Counted from the first letter of the stretch, positions 16,131 to 21,565 are shown. The stretch: 21,829 bases of DNA from HK-STAS-PATE-34 sp031973435 (GCA_031973435.1 DALYDA010000011.1:1-21829); one strand, 5' to 3'. The notes: generated by a model from the sequence alone, not told the origin. Translations and numbers: made by a program.

Positions 16131-17057
16131 TTATTTATTTAGATATTTACGTATAGCCAGATAACTGGAAAGTGATCCTAGAAATACTCCCGAAATCAAA
16201 AGAAGGAAGAATATTTCCAAGAAATTGTTTTTATAATATTCAAAAAGGTTGATTCCTAGGAACGTCGTCATGCTTCTACCAAGCCAAAGTGTAAATGGAT
16301 AGAAGATAAGTATCGTAAATATTGACGCTATTGCTCCATAGACCATACCTTCAACCAAAAATGGCCCTTGAATGTATTTGTTTTCAGCTCCTACAAGTCT
16401 CATGACACCTATCTCTTCGCGAGAGATAAATATAGTAAGTCGGATAGTGTTGAAAGTTATTGCAACAGATATCGCCATGAGTATGACAGTTAGTATTATC
16501 CCGAGACTTCTTGCTCCCTCGATAATAGAGTTTAGGCTCTCTATAGCATCTTGGTATTTGAAGTAGTTTATCGAATCTATAATAGAACCTCCTCTGCTTT
16601 CGTCTTCAATGATTCTGTTCTCAAGGTATGTCGCGATAGCCTCGTACTGTGATGTCTCTTTTGCTGTAACACGTAGCGATGCTCCGAGTGGATTGTCCCC
16701 CAGCTCGTCGAGTGACTGGATGATCAGGAAGTCATTTTGGTTCTCATTTCTAAATCTTGTAAGAGCTTCTTCAGAAGACTCATAGGAAACACTCTCTGCC
16801 TCAGGGAGAAGTTCGAGTTCGCTCTTGAGATCCATTATTTCAGATTCTGAAACATCTCTTGTTATATAAACGGTTATGTCCACCTTACTTTCTATGTCAT
16901 TAAGTGACGACTGTAGTACTGCTTGTAAGAATATAAGTAGCCCTATAACACCAAGAGTGATGGTTACAACAAGTACTGACGCATAAGAGACAACTCCTCC
17001 GCGACCGAAGTTTAGTAGTCCTGACCTGAATATTCTTTTTGCATCAATCCAAAACAT
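16131..17057 (-). CDS. ftsX: Cell division protein FtsX
   Basis: FtsX is the membrane partner of FtsE; the complex links the division ring to activation of peptidoglycan hydrolases outside the cell. In 308 aa: a first transmembrane helix (about 23-46), a large external domain (about 47-180, starting SSLNDIESKVDITVYITRD) typical of FtsX, then three more helices (about 185-207, 232-258, 280-302). The segment ISREEIGVMRLVGAENKYIQGPFLVEG is the conserved FtsX/MacB-type coupling helix region contacting the ATPase. It lies 74 nt downstream of ftsE and 1 nt upstream of pyrG. Confidence 0.96.
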   Translation of the reverse strand: MFWIDAKRIFRSGLLNFGRGGVVSYASVLVVTITLGVIGLLIFLQAVLQSSLNDIESKVDITVYITRDVSESEIMDLKSELELLPEAESVSYESSEEALTRFRNENQNDFLIIQSLDELGDNPLGASLRVTAKETSQYEAIATYLENRIIEDESRGGSIIDSINYFKYQDAIESLNSIIEGARSLGIILTVILMAISVAITFNTIRLTIFISREEIGVMRLVGAENKYIQGPFLVEGMVYGAIASIFTILIFYPFTLWLGRSMTTFLGINLFEYYKNNFLEIFFLLLISGVFLGSLSSYLAIRKYLNK

Positions 17058-17131
17058 ATGTTTAGTATAAAGTACTTGTTGGTTAGTGTATAGTGTAAAA
17101 TTTTTTTGCCCTTATTTATTACTTTTCTGTC

Positions 17132-17812
17132 CTATATTACATACTTACCACTATGATCATCTCTGACTATTTTTCCTCTCTCCAGTGTTATTACTCTCTT
17201 GCCGACTGAGTCTACTATTCCTTTGTTGTGAGTAGTTAGGATAACAGTTGTTCCCATATCATTTATCTTTTTAAGTATCTGGACTATCTCGTAAGTGTTT
17301 AGTGGATCTAGGTTTCCTGTAGGCTCGTCCGCAATGAGAAGTTCTGGTTGGTTGATGATAGCGCGAGCAATAGCAAGGCGTTGTTTTTCCCCCCCAGACA
17401 TCTGGTGAGGAAAGTTGTGAATCTTCTCACCCAAGTCAACTAGTTCCAAAACATGAGGAACATCACTTCTTATTTCTTCATCTGTTCGTCCAGCGACCTC
17501 CATCGCAAATGCGATATTTTCATAAGCAGTTTTGTTTGGTAGTAGTCTAAAGTCTTGGAACACAACTCCTACTCGTCTTCTATACTTCACAACATCACCT
17601 GAAGTAAGCTTGTGCACATCTACATCTTCGAAAAAAACAGTTCCTGTTGTTGGCCTCTCTTCTGCCAATATAAGTTTTACCAAAGTAGTTTTTCCTGCTC
17701 CAGAATGCCCTACAAGTGAAACGAATTCACCTTCTTTTATATGTAGGTTTATGTCTTCGAGTGAAACAGACTCATTCGTATATTTTTTTGTTACGTTATC
17801 GAATTTGATCAT
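17132..17812 (-). CDS. ftsE: Cell division ATP-binding protein FtsE
   Basis: The cytoplasmic ATPase of the FtsEX complex. The 226-aa sequence has Walker A GHSGAGKTT (35-43), Q-loop VVFQDFRLLPN (83-93), signature MSGGEKQ (138-144), Walker B LLIADEPTGNLD (158-169) and switch His in TTHNKG. The phenylalanine/arginine-rich region RRVGVVFQDFRLL is typical of FtsE. Length is normal. It heads the ftsE-ftsX-pyrG transcript with a promoter about 80 nt upstream and a leader of roughly 70 nt. Confidence 0.97.
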   Translation of the reverse strand: MIKFDNVTKKYTNESVSLEDINLHIKEGEFVSLVGHSGAGKTTLVKLILAEERPTTGTVFFEDVDVHKLTSGDVVKYRRRVGVVFQDFRLLPNKTAYENIAFAMEVAGRTDEEIRSDVPHVLELVDLGEKIHNFPHQMSGGEKQRLAIARAIINQPELLIADEPTGNLDPLNTYEIVQILKKINDMGTTVILTTHNKGIVDSVGKRVITLERGKIVRDDHSGKYVI

Positions 17813-17891
17813 GAAGTGTATTTGATATATTTCATAGTTTGTCCATCGTGTTCATCCAAAACAAAAAATCGGCAACCAAACTATATCCTAT

Positions 17892-17919
17892 ATTGTATCA
17901 GAGATTGCAATATCTTGAA
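17892..17919 (-). promoter_or_regulatory. Promoter of the ftsE-ftsX-pyrG transcript
   Basis: TTCAAG (17914-17919), 16-nt spacer, TACAAT (17892-17897) preceded by TGA, an extended -10. Start near 17885 leaves about 70 nt of leader, unusually long for this window. Confidence 0.6.
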
Positions 17920-17930
17920 AATACCTATGT

Positions 17931-18815
17931 TTACAAGGGTTTTATGTTCTTCATTGCCTCGATAAATCCGTCCAAATTACCATCGAAGACCTTGTCAGGA
18001 TTGCTCTCTTCGTAGTCTGTTCTATGGTCCTTTACCATTTTGTATGGGTGTAGGACATATGAGCGTATCTGACTCCCCCATTCTATGTCTGTATTTTTTG
18101 CAATTTGCATACTTTCTACCAAACTTTTGTGTTCATCCTCAGACTTCTTTACAAGTTTACCAGCGATAAGAGAAAGTCCTCTTTCTTTATTTGCCTCCTG
18201 GCTTCGCTCTTCAGTAACATGTACTGAGATTCCTGTTGGTTTGTGGGTTATGCGAACTGCAGTCTCACGTTTGTTTACATTCTGTCCACCTGCACCACCA
18301 GACTTTGTAAATGTTATATCCAAATCACTATCTTTCAGTTCTGGAATTTGACTCTTGTTTATTACAGGTATTACTTCTACCAAAGAAAAAGATGTGTTTC
18401 TTTTACCTTTTGCGTTGAATGGCGAGATTCGAACTAGCCGATGCACCCCTGACTCATGTTTTAAATTTCCATAAACATTTTTCCCTTCTACGTCGAGTGT
18501 GATATTTCTGTATCCACCATGGTCGTTTTCGTTTTTATGAAAAATAGTATATTTCCATCCCTTCTTATCAAAATACTTTTGGTACATTTCTAGAAGCATG
18601 CGGGAGAAATCTTCTGCATCGTCTCCTCCTGCACCTGAGAGTATCGAAAGTACTGCCCCGCCACGATCGTATGCCCCTAGTCCTTCTTTTTTGTCTTTGA
18701 GTTCTTGTAGTTCTCGAACCATCGACTGTGCAGAGACTTTGTCATTCCAAAAATCCCCTCCTGTCATAGCAGTTTCGATTTCCGATATTCTTCTATCTAT
18801 CTCATCTTCCTTCAT
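17931..18815 (-). CDS. prfB: Peptide chain release factor 2 with a shortened N-terminal domain
   Basis: RF2 recognises UAA and UGA stop codons and triggers peptide release. From ATG 18815 the protein is 294 aa: SPF codon-recognition motif at 131-133, catalytic GGQ at 176-178 in SGGAGGQNVNKRET, with the same 45-residue spacing as E. coli RF2. Domain 1 is much reduced: the conserved GAGGDDAEDF stretch begins at residue 61, roughly 65-70 residues earlier than in E. coli (total ~365). No programmed frameshift site is present. The frame is open to 18929, but that part overlaps an extended -10 whose expected start is this ATG, so 18815 is preferred and the mRNA leaderless. Confidence 0.95.
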   Translation of the reverse strand: MKEDEIDRRISEIETAMTGGDFWNDKVSAQSMVRELQELKDKKEGLGAYDRGGAVLSILSGAGGDDAEDFSRMLLEMYQKYFDKKGWKYTIFHKNENDHGGYRNITLDVEGKNVYGNLKHESGVHRLVRISPFNAKGKRNTSFSLVEVIPVINKSQIPELKDSDLDITFTKSGGAGGQNVNKRETAVRITHKPTGISVHVTEERSQEANKERGLSLIAGKLVKKSEDEHKSLVESMQIAKNTDIEWGSQIRSYVLHPYKMVKDHRTDYEESNPDKVFDGNLDGFIEAMKNIKPL

Positions 18816-18822
18816 AAAAGTA

Positions 18823-18831
18823 ATTATAGCA
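18823..18831 (-). promoter_or_regulatory. Extended -10 promoter of prfB, leaderless
   Basis: TGCTATAAT on the minus strand, a perfect TGnTATAAT box. Seven nucleotides separate it from ATG 18815, so transcription should begin at or 1 nt before the start codon. Confidence 0.75.
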
Positions 18832-18844
18832 GAACACATATACA

Positions 18845-18873
18845 TTGACAGAATGGAATCTAAGTTGTAATCT
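18845..18873 (+). promoter_or_regulatory. Promoter of the 18892 gene
   Basis: Consensus TTGACA (18845-18850), 17-nt spacer, weak TAATCT (18868-18873). Start expected near 18880, about 12 nt before the ATG. It is divergent from the prfB promoter, 14 nt away. Confidence 0.55.
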
Positions 18874-18891
18874 ATAGAAAAATTGATATCA

Positions 18892-19680
18892 ATGAAAAAT
18901 GTAATCCTTGTATTTCTGTTATCATCCATATTTTCCCTTTCCTATTCTCAAACAGAGGCATACCCTGACAAAGAATCTATACGAATTATCCGTAATTTTT
19001 TGTACGATACGGCGTATGCCGCAGAGGTAAAAGATTTGTATTTTGAAATACAGAAGGAAAGGCAGTCTCTCAAGGACCACCACACACCACGCGTACAAAT
19101 GCCTATCGCAACTACATCTACAACGCGTGATGATTGGTATGAATATAACTGGCAATGTATGATGGTAAGTATCGATTGGAGAGATCTCCAAGAAACGATC
19201 ACCTCTATGAAAGAATCCAGACTATATGGTTACAACACACTGGACTCTCTTGTTGCAGTATGTGTACTTACGGACAGGACCTACCTCCTTGAAGCTGCTA
19301 TTGTTGATTTTATTTTGGAAAACAGAGCACCTTCTGTCCAATATTTCAATAAAAATAGTCGCGCAGAGTACAACTGGGAAAAAAATTGTATTTATCTTCC
19401 AGACTCACTGGGCATAAAAGATGGAATACATTTTCTCGTTGAGGAGACAGCACATGCATACCAATGGAAAAACTATGCAGATATCGACGAAAGAAATCTT
19501 TTCGATCATTTTAAACTTATTACAAGGATGATAGAAAATAAAACTACAGTCGATGAAGAAAAGACGAAAGAGTACGACACGCCTGGAACACTAGAGTACG
19601 ATGCTCATACAATCTTGAGTCCCTTACTACAACAACAGTTGTGCGATATTATTCTTTGTTACTTAAACGAATCTCCTTGA
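18892..19680 (+). CDS. Secreted protein with a zincin-like helix lacking the first His, 262 aa
   Basis: A signal peptide (MKNVILVFLLSSIFSLSYSQ) is followed by a helical domain. Around residue 185 the segment FLVEETAHAYQWKNY resembles the HExxHAYQ helix of small secreted zinc metallopeptidases, but the first His is Glu (EETAH), so metal binding by the standard pair is doubtful. Possible further ligands, such as H209 and E246, cannot be assigned from sequence. It may be an inactive relative or use another geometry. The TTG at 18883 is in frame but ATG 18892 gives the proper signal peptide. The signal ending in YSQ is Bacteroidota-like, as for 13742-14398. Its own promoter and terminator make it a single-gene unit. 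Confidence 0.75.
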   Translation: MKNVILVFLLSSIFSLSYSQTEAYPDKESIRIIRNFLYDTAYAAEVKDLYFEIQKERQSLKDHHTPRVQMPIATTSTTRDDWYEYNWQCMMVSIDWRDLQETITSMKESRLYGYNTLDSLVAVCVLTDRTYLLEAAIVDFILENRAPSVQYFNKNSRAEYNWEKNCIYLPDSLGIKDGIHFLVEETAHAYQWKNYADIDERNLFDHFKLITRMIENKTTVDEEKTKEYDTPGTLEYDAHTILSPLLQQQLCDIILCYLNESP

Positions 19681-19693
19681 TAGGAGATTTTTT
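19670..19693 (+). terminator. Terminator of the 18892-19680 gene
   Basis: AATCTCC (19670-19676) / GGAGATT (19683-19689), 6-nt loop containing the TGA stop, followed by TTTTT. Confidence 0.82.
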
Positions 19694-19702
19694 ATTTGCC
19701 AT

Positions 19703-19730
19703 TGAATAATACCTCCAAATCTTATATGAT
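19703..19730 (+). promoter_or_regulatory. Promoter of the tRNA-Thr pair and methyltransferase
   Basis: TTGAAT (19703-19708), 16-nt spacer, TATGAT (19725-19730). Start near 19737, about 5 nt before the first tRNA. Confidence 0.62.
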
Positions 19731-19741
19731 GACTCTACATT

Positions 19742-19817
19742 GCCGTTATAGCTCAGGCAGTAGAGCACATTCATGGTAAGAATGAGGTCATCAGTGCAAA
19801 TCTGATTAACGGCTCCA
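19742..19817 (+). tRNA. tRNA-Thr (GGT), with unusual D and T loops
   Basis: Acceptor GCCGTTA/TAACGGC (perfect), D stem GCTC/GAGC, anticodon stem CATTC/GAATG with loop ATGGTAA giving GGT, T stem ATCAG/CTGAT. The T loop is TGCAAAT, so the near-universal pseudouridine-55 position is G, and in the D loop (AGGCAGTA) its partner G18 is A; G19 and C56 are kept. CCA follows U73 directly (19815-19817), unlike the other tRNAs here, and may be encoded or coincidental. Threonine codons ACC/ACU. Confidence 0.92.
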
Positions 19818-19827
19818 CAACAGCCTA

Positions 19828-19900
19828 GCCATCTTAGCTCAGTTGGTAGAGCACAACTTTCGTAAAGTTGGGGTCCCGAGTTCGATTCTCGGAGATGGCT
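19828..19900 (+). tRNA. tRNA-Thr (CGT)
   Basis: Acceptor GCCATCT/AGATGGC, D stem GCTC/GAGC with normal AGTTGGTA loop, anticodon stem CAACT/AGTTG with loop TTCGTAA (anticodon CGT), T stem CCGAG/CTCGG with TTCGATT loop. All stems are perfect. CCA is not encoded: discriminator U73 is followed by C and then the ATG of the methyltransferase gene. Confidence 0.97.
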
Positions 19901-19901
19901 C

Positions 19902-20609
19902 ATGAAAGATAAAGAACAAAGATTTTGGAACAAGGAATACAAAGATGGCTCACACCTGAGTCTTTCTGATAACCCAAGCGAGGAGCTTGTACTTTTTTGC
20001 AAGTGGATAGAAAAGGAGCTCGGAGAAGGCGCCCTGTCATATATGGATGTGCTCGATGTTGGATGCGGAAACGGAAGAAACCTCATCTATATCGCAAAGA
20101 ACTTCGGTGTAAAAAAGGGTTATGGATATGACATTTCTGTAGAGGCTATAAACCTAGCGAAAAAGGAATCAAAAGAACTGAAAGGACTAGAGTTTGAAGT
20201 CGGAGATATCCGAGACACTATAAAGCAAGAATCTGGAAGCGTAGACCTGGTGTTGGACCTAATGGTATCTCACCACCTAACAAAAGATGAACACAAAAAG
20301 TACCTGCAGGAACTTTTCCGTGTAATGAAAAGTGAAAGTTGGCTACTCTGGAAAACATTTCTCCGAGATGACGACATGCATGCAAAGAAAATGATAAGAG
20401 ATAGTAAGGCAAGAGGACTTGGCAAAGATGACAACGGGTACATCCACCCAGAATTTGGATTTTATGAATACGTATGGAGTGAAGATGAACTAAGAGAATA
20501 CGTAGAGCCATATTTCAAAATCCACACACTACGAAGATCTCAAACGCACAAAGGAGGACGAGCATTCAACAAGCGCCGATATATGGTGGCATATCTTGAA
20601 AGAAAATAA
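19902..20609 (+). CDS. Class I SAM-dependent methyltransferase
   Basis: A 235-aa Rossmann-fold methyltransferase. N-terminal FWNKEYKDGS is typical of the group; motif I VLDVGCGNGRNL (about residues 50-61) binds SAM; the acidic end of strand 2 is YGYDIS; GDIRD and VDLVLDLMVSHHL are motifs II-III. The substrate is unknown. The start lies 1 nt after tRNA-Thr(CGT); the next Met (residue 48) is at the edge of motif I, so 19902 must be the start. The gene therefore has no promoter or leader of its own and probably gets a leaderless mRNA from tRNA 3' cleavage. It is followed by a long terminator. Confidence 0.93.
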   Translation: MKDKEQRFWNKEYKDGSHLSLSDNPSEELVLFCKWIEKELGEGALSYMDVLDVGCGNGRNLIYIAKNFGVKKGYGYDISVEAINLAKKESKELKGLEFEVGDIRDTIKQESGSVDLVLDLMVSHHLTKDEHKKYLQELFRVMKSESWLLWKTFLRDDDMHAKKMIRDSKARGLGKDDNGYIHPEFGFYEYVWSEDELREYVEPYFKIHTLRRSQTHKGGRAFNKRRYMVAYLERK

Positions 20610-20617
20610 ATACCCAC

Positions 20618-20653
20618 TATAAGAAAAAACACCCGAAGGTGTTTTTTCTTATA
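20618..20653 (+). terminator. Terminator of the methyltransferase operon
   Basis: A 16-bp perfect stem (20618-20633 / 20638-20653) around a CGAA loop, with TTTTTTCTT in the second arm. On the minus strand the loop is UUCG, so it also works in that direction, after the tRNA-Asp 3' remnant. It matches in plan the tRNA-Asp terminator at 20813-20838. Confidence 0.88.
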
Positions 20654-20669
20654 TGCGCAGTCGAAGGGA
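20651..20669 (-). pseudogene. 3'-end remnant of a tRNA-Asp gene
   Basis: The 19 nt here are identical to 20841-20859, covering the 3' acceptor strand of the intact tRNA-Asp, part of its T stem and its immediate downstream flank. A CGAA-loop terminator follows both copies on the minus strand. It looks like the end of a lost tRNA-Asp copy with its terminator. Confidence 0.75.
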
Positions 20670-20681
20670 ATTTCACTGCTC

Positions 20682-20772
20682 GTCCTTCGATAAACTCAGG
20701 ACTGCGCTTTGGAACCTCTCGGTTCCAACGACTTCGTCTGCCTCCACCACGGGAAAAACTACAGTTTTTCCC
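20682..20772. repeat. Cluster of hairpins between the two terminators
   Basis: No gene is credible in 20654-20812. It holds a row of inverted repeats: GTCCT/AGGAC (20682-20702, with TTCGATAAACTC between the arms), TTGGAACC/GGTTCCAA (20709-20728, 4-nt loop), GAC/GTC (20730-20738) and GGGAAAAACT/AGTTTTTCCC (20751-20772). The CTTCGATAAACTCAGGAC part resembles a palindromic repeat seen widely in bacterial genomes (from memory, not searched). It may be a dispersed repeat or a structured RNA. Confidence 0.55.
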
Positions 20773-20812
20773 GACCCCTTTTCGTGTTCAAGCCCCTGAC
20801 TGCATTAAGCTC

Positions 20813-20838
20813 AAAAAAACTCCCGAAGGAGTTTTTTT
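20813..20838 (-). terminator. Terminator of tRNA-Asp
   Basis: AAAAAAACTCC / GGAGTTTTTTT (11 bp) with a UUCG loop on the minus strand, 7 nt past the tRNA-Asp 3' end. Confidence 0.87.
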
Positions 20839-20845
20839 GTATATG

Positions 20846-20919
20846 CGCAGTCGAAGGGACTTGAACCCTCGACCTCCCGCGTGACAGGCGGGCGCTCTAA
20901 CCAGCTGAGCTACGACTGC
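20846..20919 (-). tRNA. tRNA-Asp (GTC)
   Basis: Minus strand: acceptor GCAGTCG/CGACTGC, D stem GCTC/GAGC, anticodon stem CCCGC/GCGGG with loop CTGTCAC (anticodon GTC), T loop TTCAAGT, discriminator G73. CCA is not encoded. A broken 5' copy lies upstream (20965-21049) and a 3' remnant downstream (20651-20669). Confidence 0.96.
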
Positions 20920-20964
20920 ATATTATTGTTTCAATTCAATCTAAACTTTTTCAAGTACTCGCCT

Positions 20965-21049
20965 AGGCGGGCGCTCTCTATAGTCCAAATTGAGCTGAGC
21001 CCTGCCTACCGGCACCTGTCTGCCGATAGGTAGAGGCAGGTACGACTGC
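20965..21049 (-). pseudogene. Broken 5' part of tRNA-Asp with a 40-nt palindrome inserted
   Basis: On the minus strand the first nine tRNA-Asp nucleotides (GCAGTCGTA) are perfect, then a 40-nt palindrome interrupts, then GCTCAGCT and AGAGCGCCCGCCT of the D and anticodon arms return with an altered, longer D loop. Homology stops in the anticodon loop. The 5' flank AATAT is also shared with the intact gene. It lies 45 nt upstream of tRNA-Asp, in the same direction and within its probable transcript. Confidence 0.85.
21001..21040. repeat. 40-nt palindromic insert (CCTGCCT family)
   Basis: Outer arms CCTGCCTACC and GGTAGAGGCAGG pair with a 2-nt bulge, and GGCA/TGCC form an inner stem. It sits exactly between tRNA nucleotides 9 and 10 of the broken tRNA-Asp. 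Arms match the 20-nt palindrome at 21630-21649. Confidence 0.85.
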
Positions 21050-21089
21050 ATATTGCTATCTAACTAAGTTACTTAAGGTAACGATTTGC

Positions 21090-21117
21090 ATTCTACCAGA
21101 TAATGGCAAAAAACCAA
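21090..21117 (-). promoter_or_regulatory. Promoter toward tRNA-Asp
   Basis: TTGGTT (21112-21117), 16-nt spacer, TAGAAT (21090-21095) preceded by TGG (extended -10). Start near 21083, so the broken tRNA-Asp fragment would be in the 5' leader of the tRNA-Asp transcript. Confidence 0.6.
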
Positions 21118-21124
21118 ACCATTG

Positions 21125-21197
21125 TGACGAGGGTGGGGATCGAACCCACGACCCCAGGCTTATGAGTCCTGTGCTCTACCGGCTGAGCTACCCCGTC
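21125..21197 (-). tRNA. tRNA-Met (CAT), elongator or Ile2 type
   Basis: Minus strand: acceptor GACGGGG/CCTCGTC (one G-T pair), D stem GCTC/GAGC, anticodon stem with outer CAGG/CCTG and an A31-G39 mismatch, loop CTCATAA (anticodon CAT), T stem GTGGG/CCCAC with TTCGATC, discriminator A73. The normal 1-72 pair and Y11-R24 exclude the initiator. Methionine elongator or lysidine-modified Ile2 cannot be separated by eye. CCA is not encoded. Its first ten nucleotides contain the stop codon of the upstream GIY-YIG gene. Confidence 0.93.
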
Positions 21198-21427
21198 ATT
21201 TTTTTCTTCAGATATCTTCTACCCGCAGAAGATTTAAGATATTTTTCTCTTAATCTTGCCTCTCCGAATGTCTCATATTCTTCAGTATAAACAATTTTAA
21301 GTCCTGACATTAATCTAGTTGTGCGCGTATTGCCACTTACATGCTCACTAAAACGTCTTGCAAGATTATTGGTGCAACCTTTGTAAAGTTTACCTTTTTC
21401 GTCTTGTAATACGTATACAGTATACAT
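21188..21427 (-). CDS. GIY-YIG nuclease-domain protein inserted upstream of tRNA-Met
   Basis: A 79-aa single-domain GIY-YIG protein: MYTVYVLQDEKGKLYKGCTNNLARRFSEH carries the YVL...YKG signature and Arg, and EARLREKYLKSSAGRRYLKKK holds the expected Glu. The frame is open to 21571, but the extension would run through the tRNA-Met fragment and its palindrome, so ATG 21427 (start of the fold) is used. The last codons ATG ACG GGG TAG are the 5' end of tRNA-Met, with the stop formed by tRNA nucleotides 8-10. It lies between the broken and intact tRNA-Met copies on the same strand, an arrangement that recalls homing-type elements, though DNA cleavage is not shown. Confidence 0.9.
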   Translation of the reverse strand: MYTVYVLQDEKGKLYKGCTNNLARRFSEHVSGNTRTTRLMSGLKIVYTEEYETFGEARLREKYLKSSAGRRYLKKKMTG

Positions 21428-21452
21428 ATATTGACTCTCTAATGTACTTATC

Positions 21453-21505
21453 GCTCTATCTGCTGAGCCCGTCCGAACGGATTCATCCGGGCGGGCTACC
21501 CCGTC
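21453..21505 (-). pseudogene. Broken 5' part of tRNA-Met with a 28-nt palindrome inserted
   Basis: Minus strand: the first ten tRNA-Met nucleotides (GACGGGGTAG, plus the AT before them) are perfect, then a 28-nt palindrome, then CTCAGC and TAGAGC of the D arm with a changed D loop, and homology ends after the D stem. It is upstream of the GIY-YIG gene and the intact tRNA-Met, in the same direction. Confidence 0.85.
21468..21495. repeat. 28-nt palindromic insert (CCCGTCCG family)
   Basis: Outer arms CCCGTCC and GGGCGGG pair (one G-T), with an alternative inner CGGAT/ATCCG stem. Different sequence from the CCTGCCT family but inserted at the same tRNA place (between nucleotides 9/10 or 10/11). 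Confidence 0.85.
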
Positions 21506-21527
21506 ATAATTCTCAAAAAGCCCTCTT

Positions 21528-21556
21528 AAAATAACATATTTGGAACATTTGAACAA
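21528..21556 (-). promoter_or_regulatory. Possible promoter toward the GIY-YIG gene and tRNA-Met
   Basis: TTGTTC (21551-21556), 17-nt spacer, TATTTT (21528-21533) on the minus strand. It would start about 16 nt before the tRNA-Met fragment, placing the fragment in the leader. Confidence 0.45.
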
Positions 21557-21565
21557 GATGGTGCT

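Noticed and set aside
18816..18929. Upstream extension of prfB
   Set aside because: It covers two divergent promoters and has no similarity to RF2; the extended -10 box points to ATG 18815.
19649..20086. Minus-strand open frame of 145 codons across the tRNA-Thr genes
   Set aside because: It is antisense to two perfect tRNAs and to the start of the methyltransferase; the RESNSGPQLYESCALPTELR segment is typical of translated antisense tRNA.
20639..20884. Plus-strand open frame of 81 codons ending in RRDLNPRPPA
   Set aside because: It runs through hairpins, a terminator and the antisense of tRNA-Asp; such endings are a known artefact of translating tRNA sequence.
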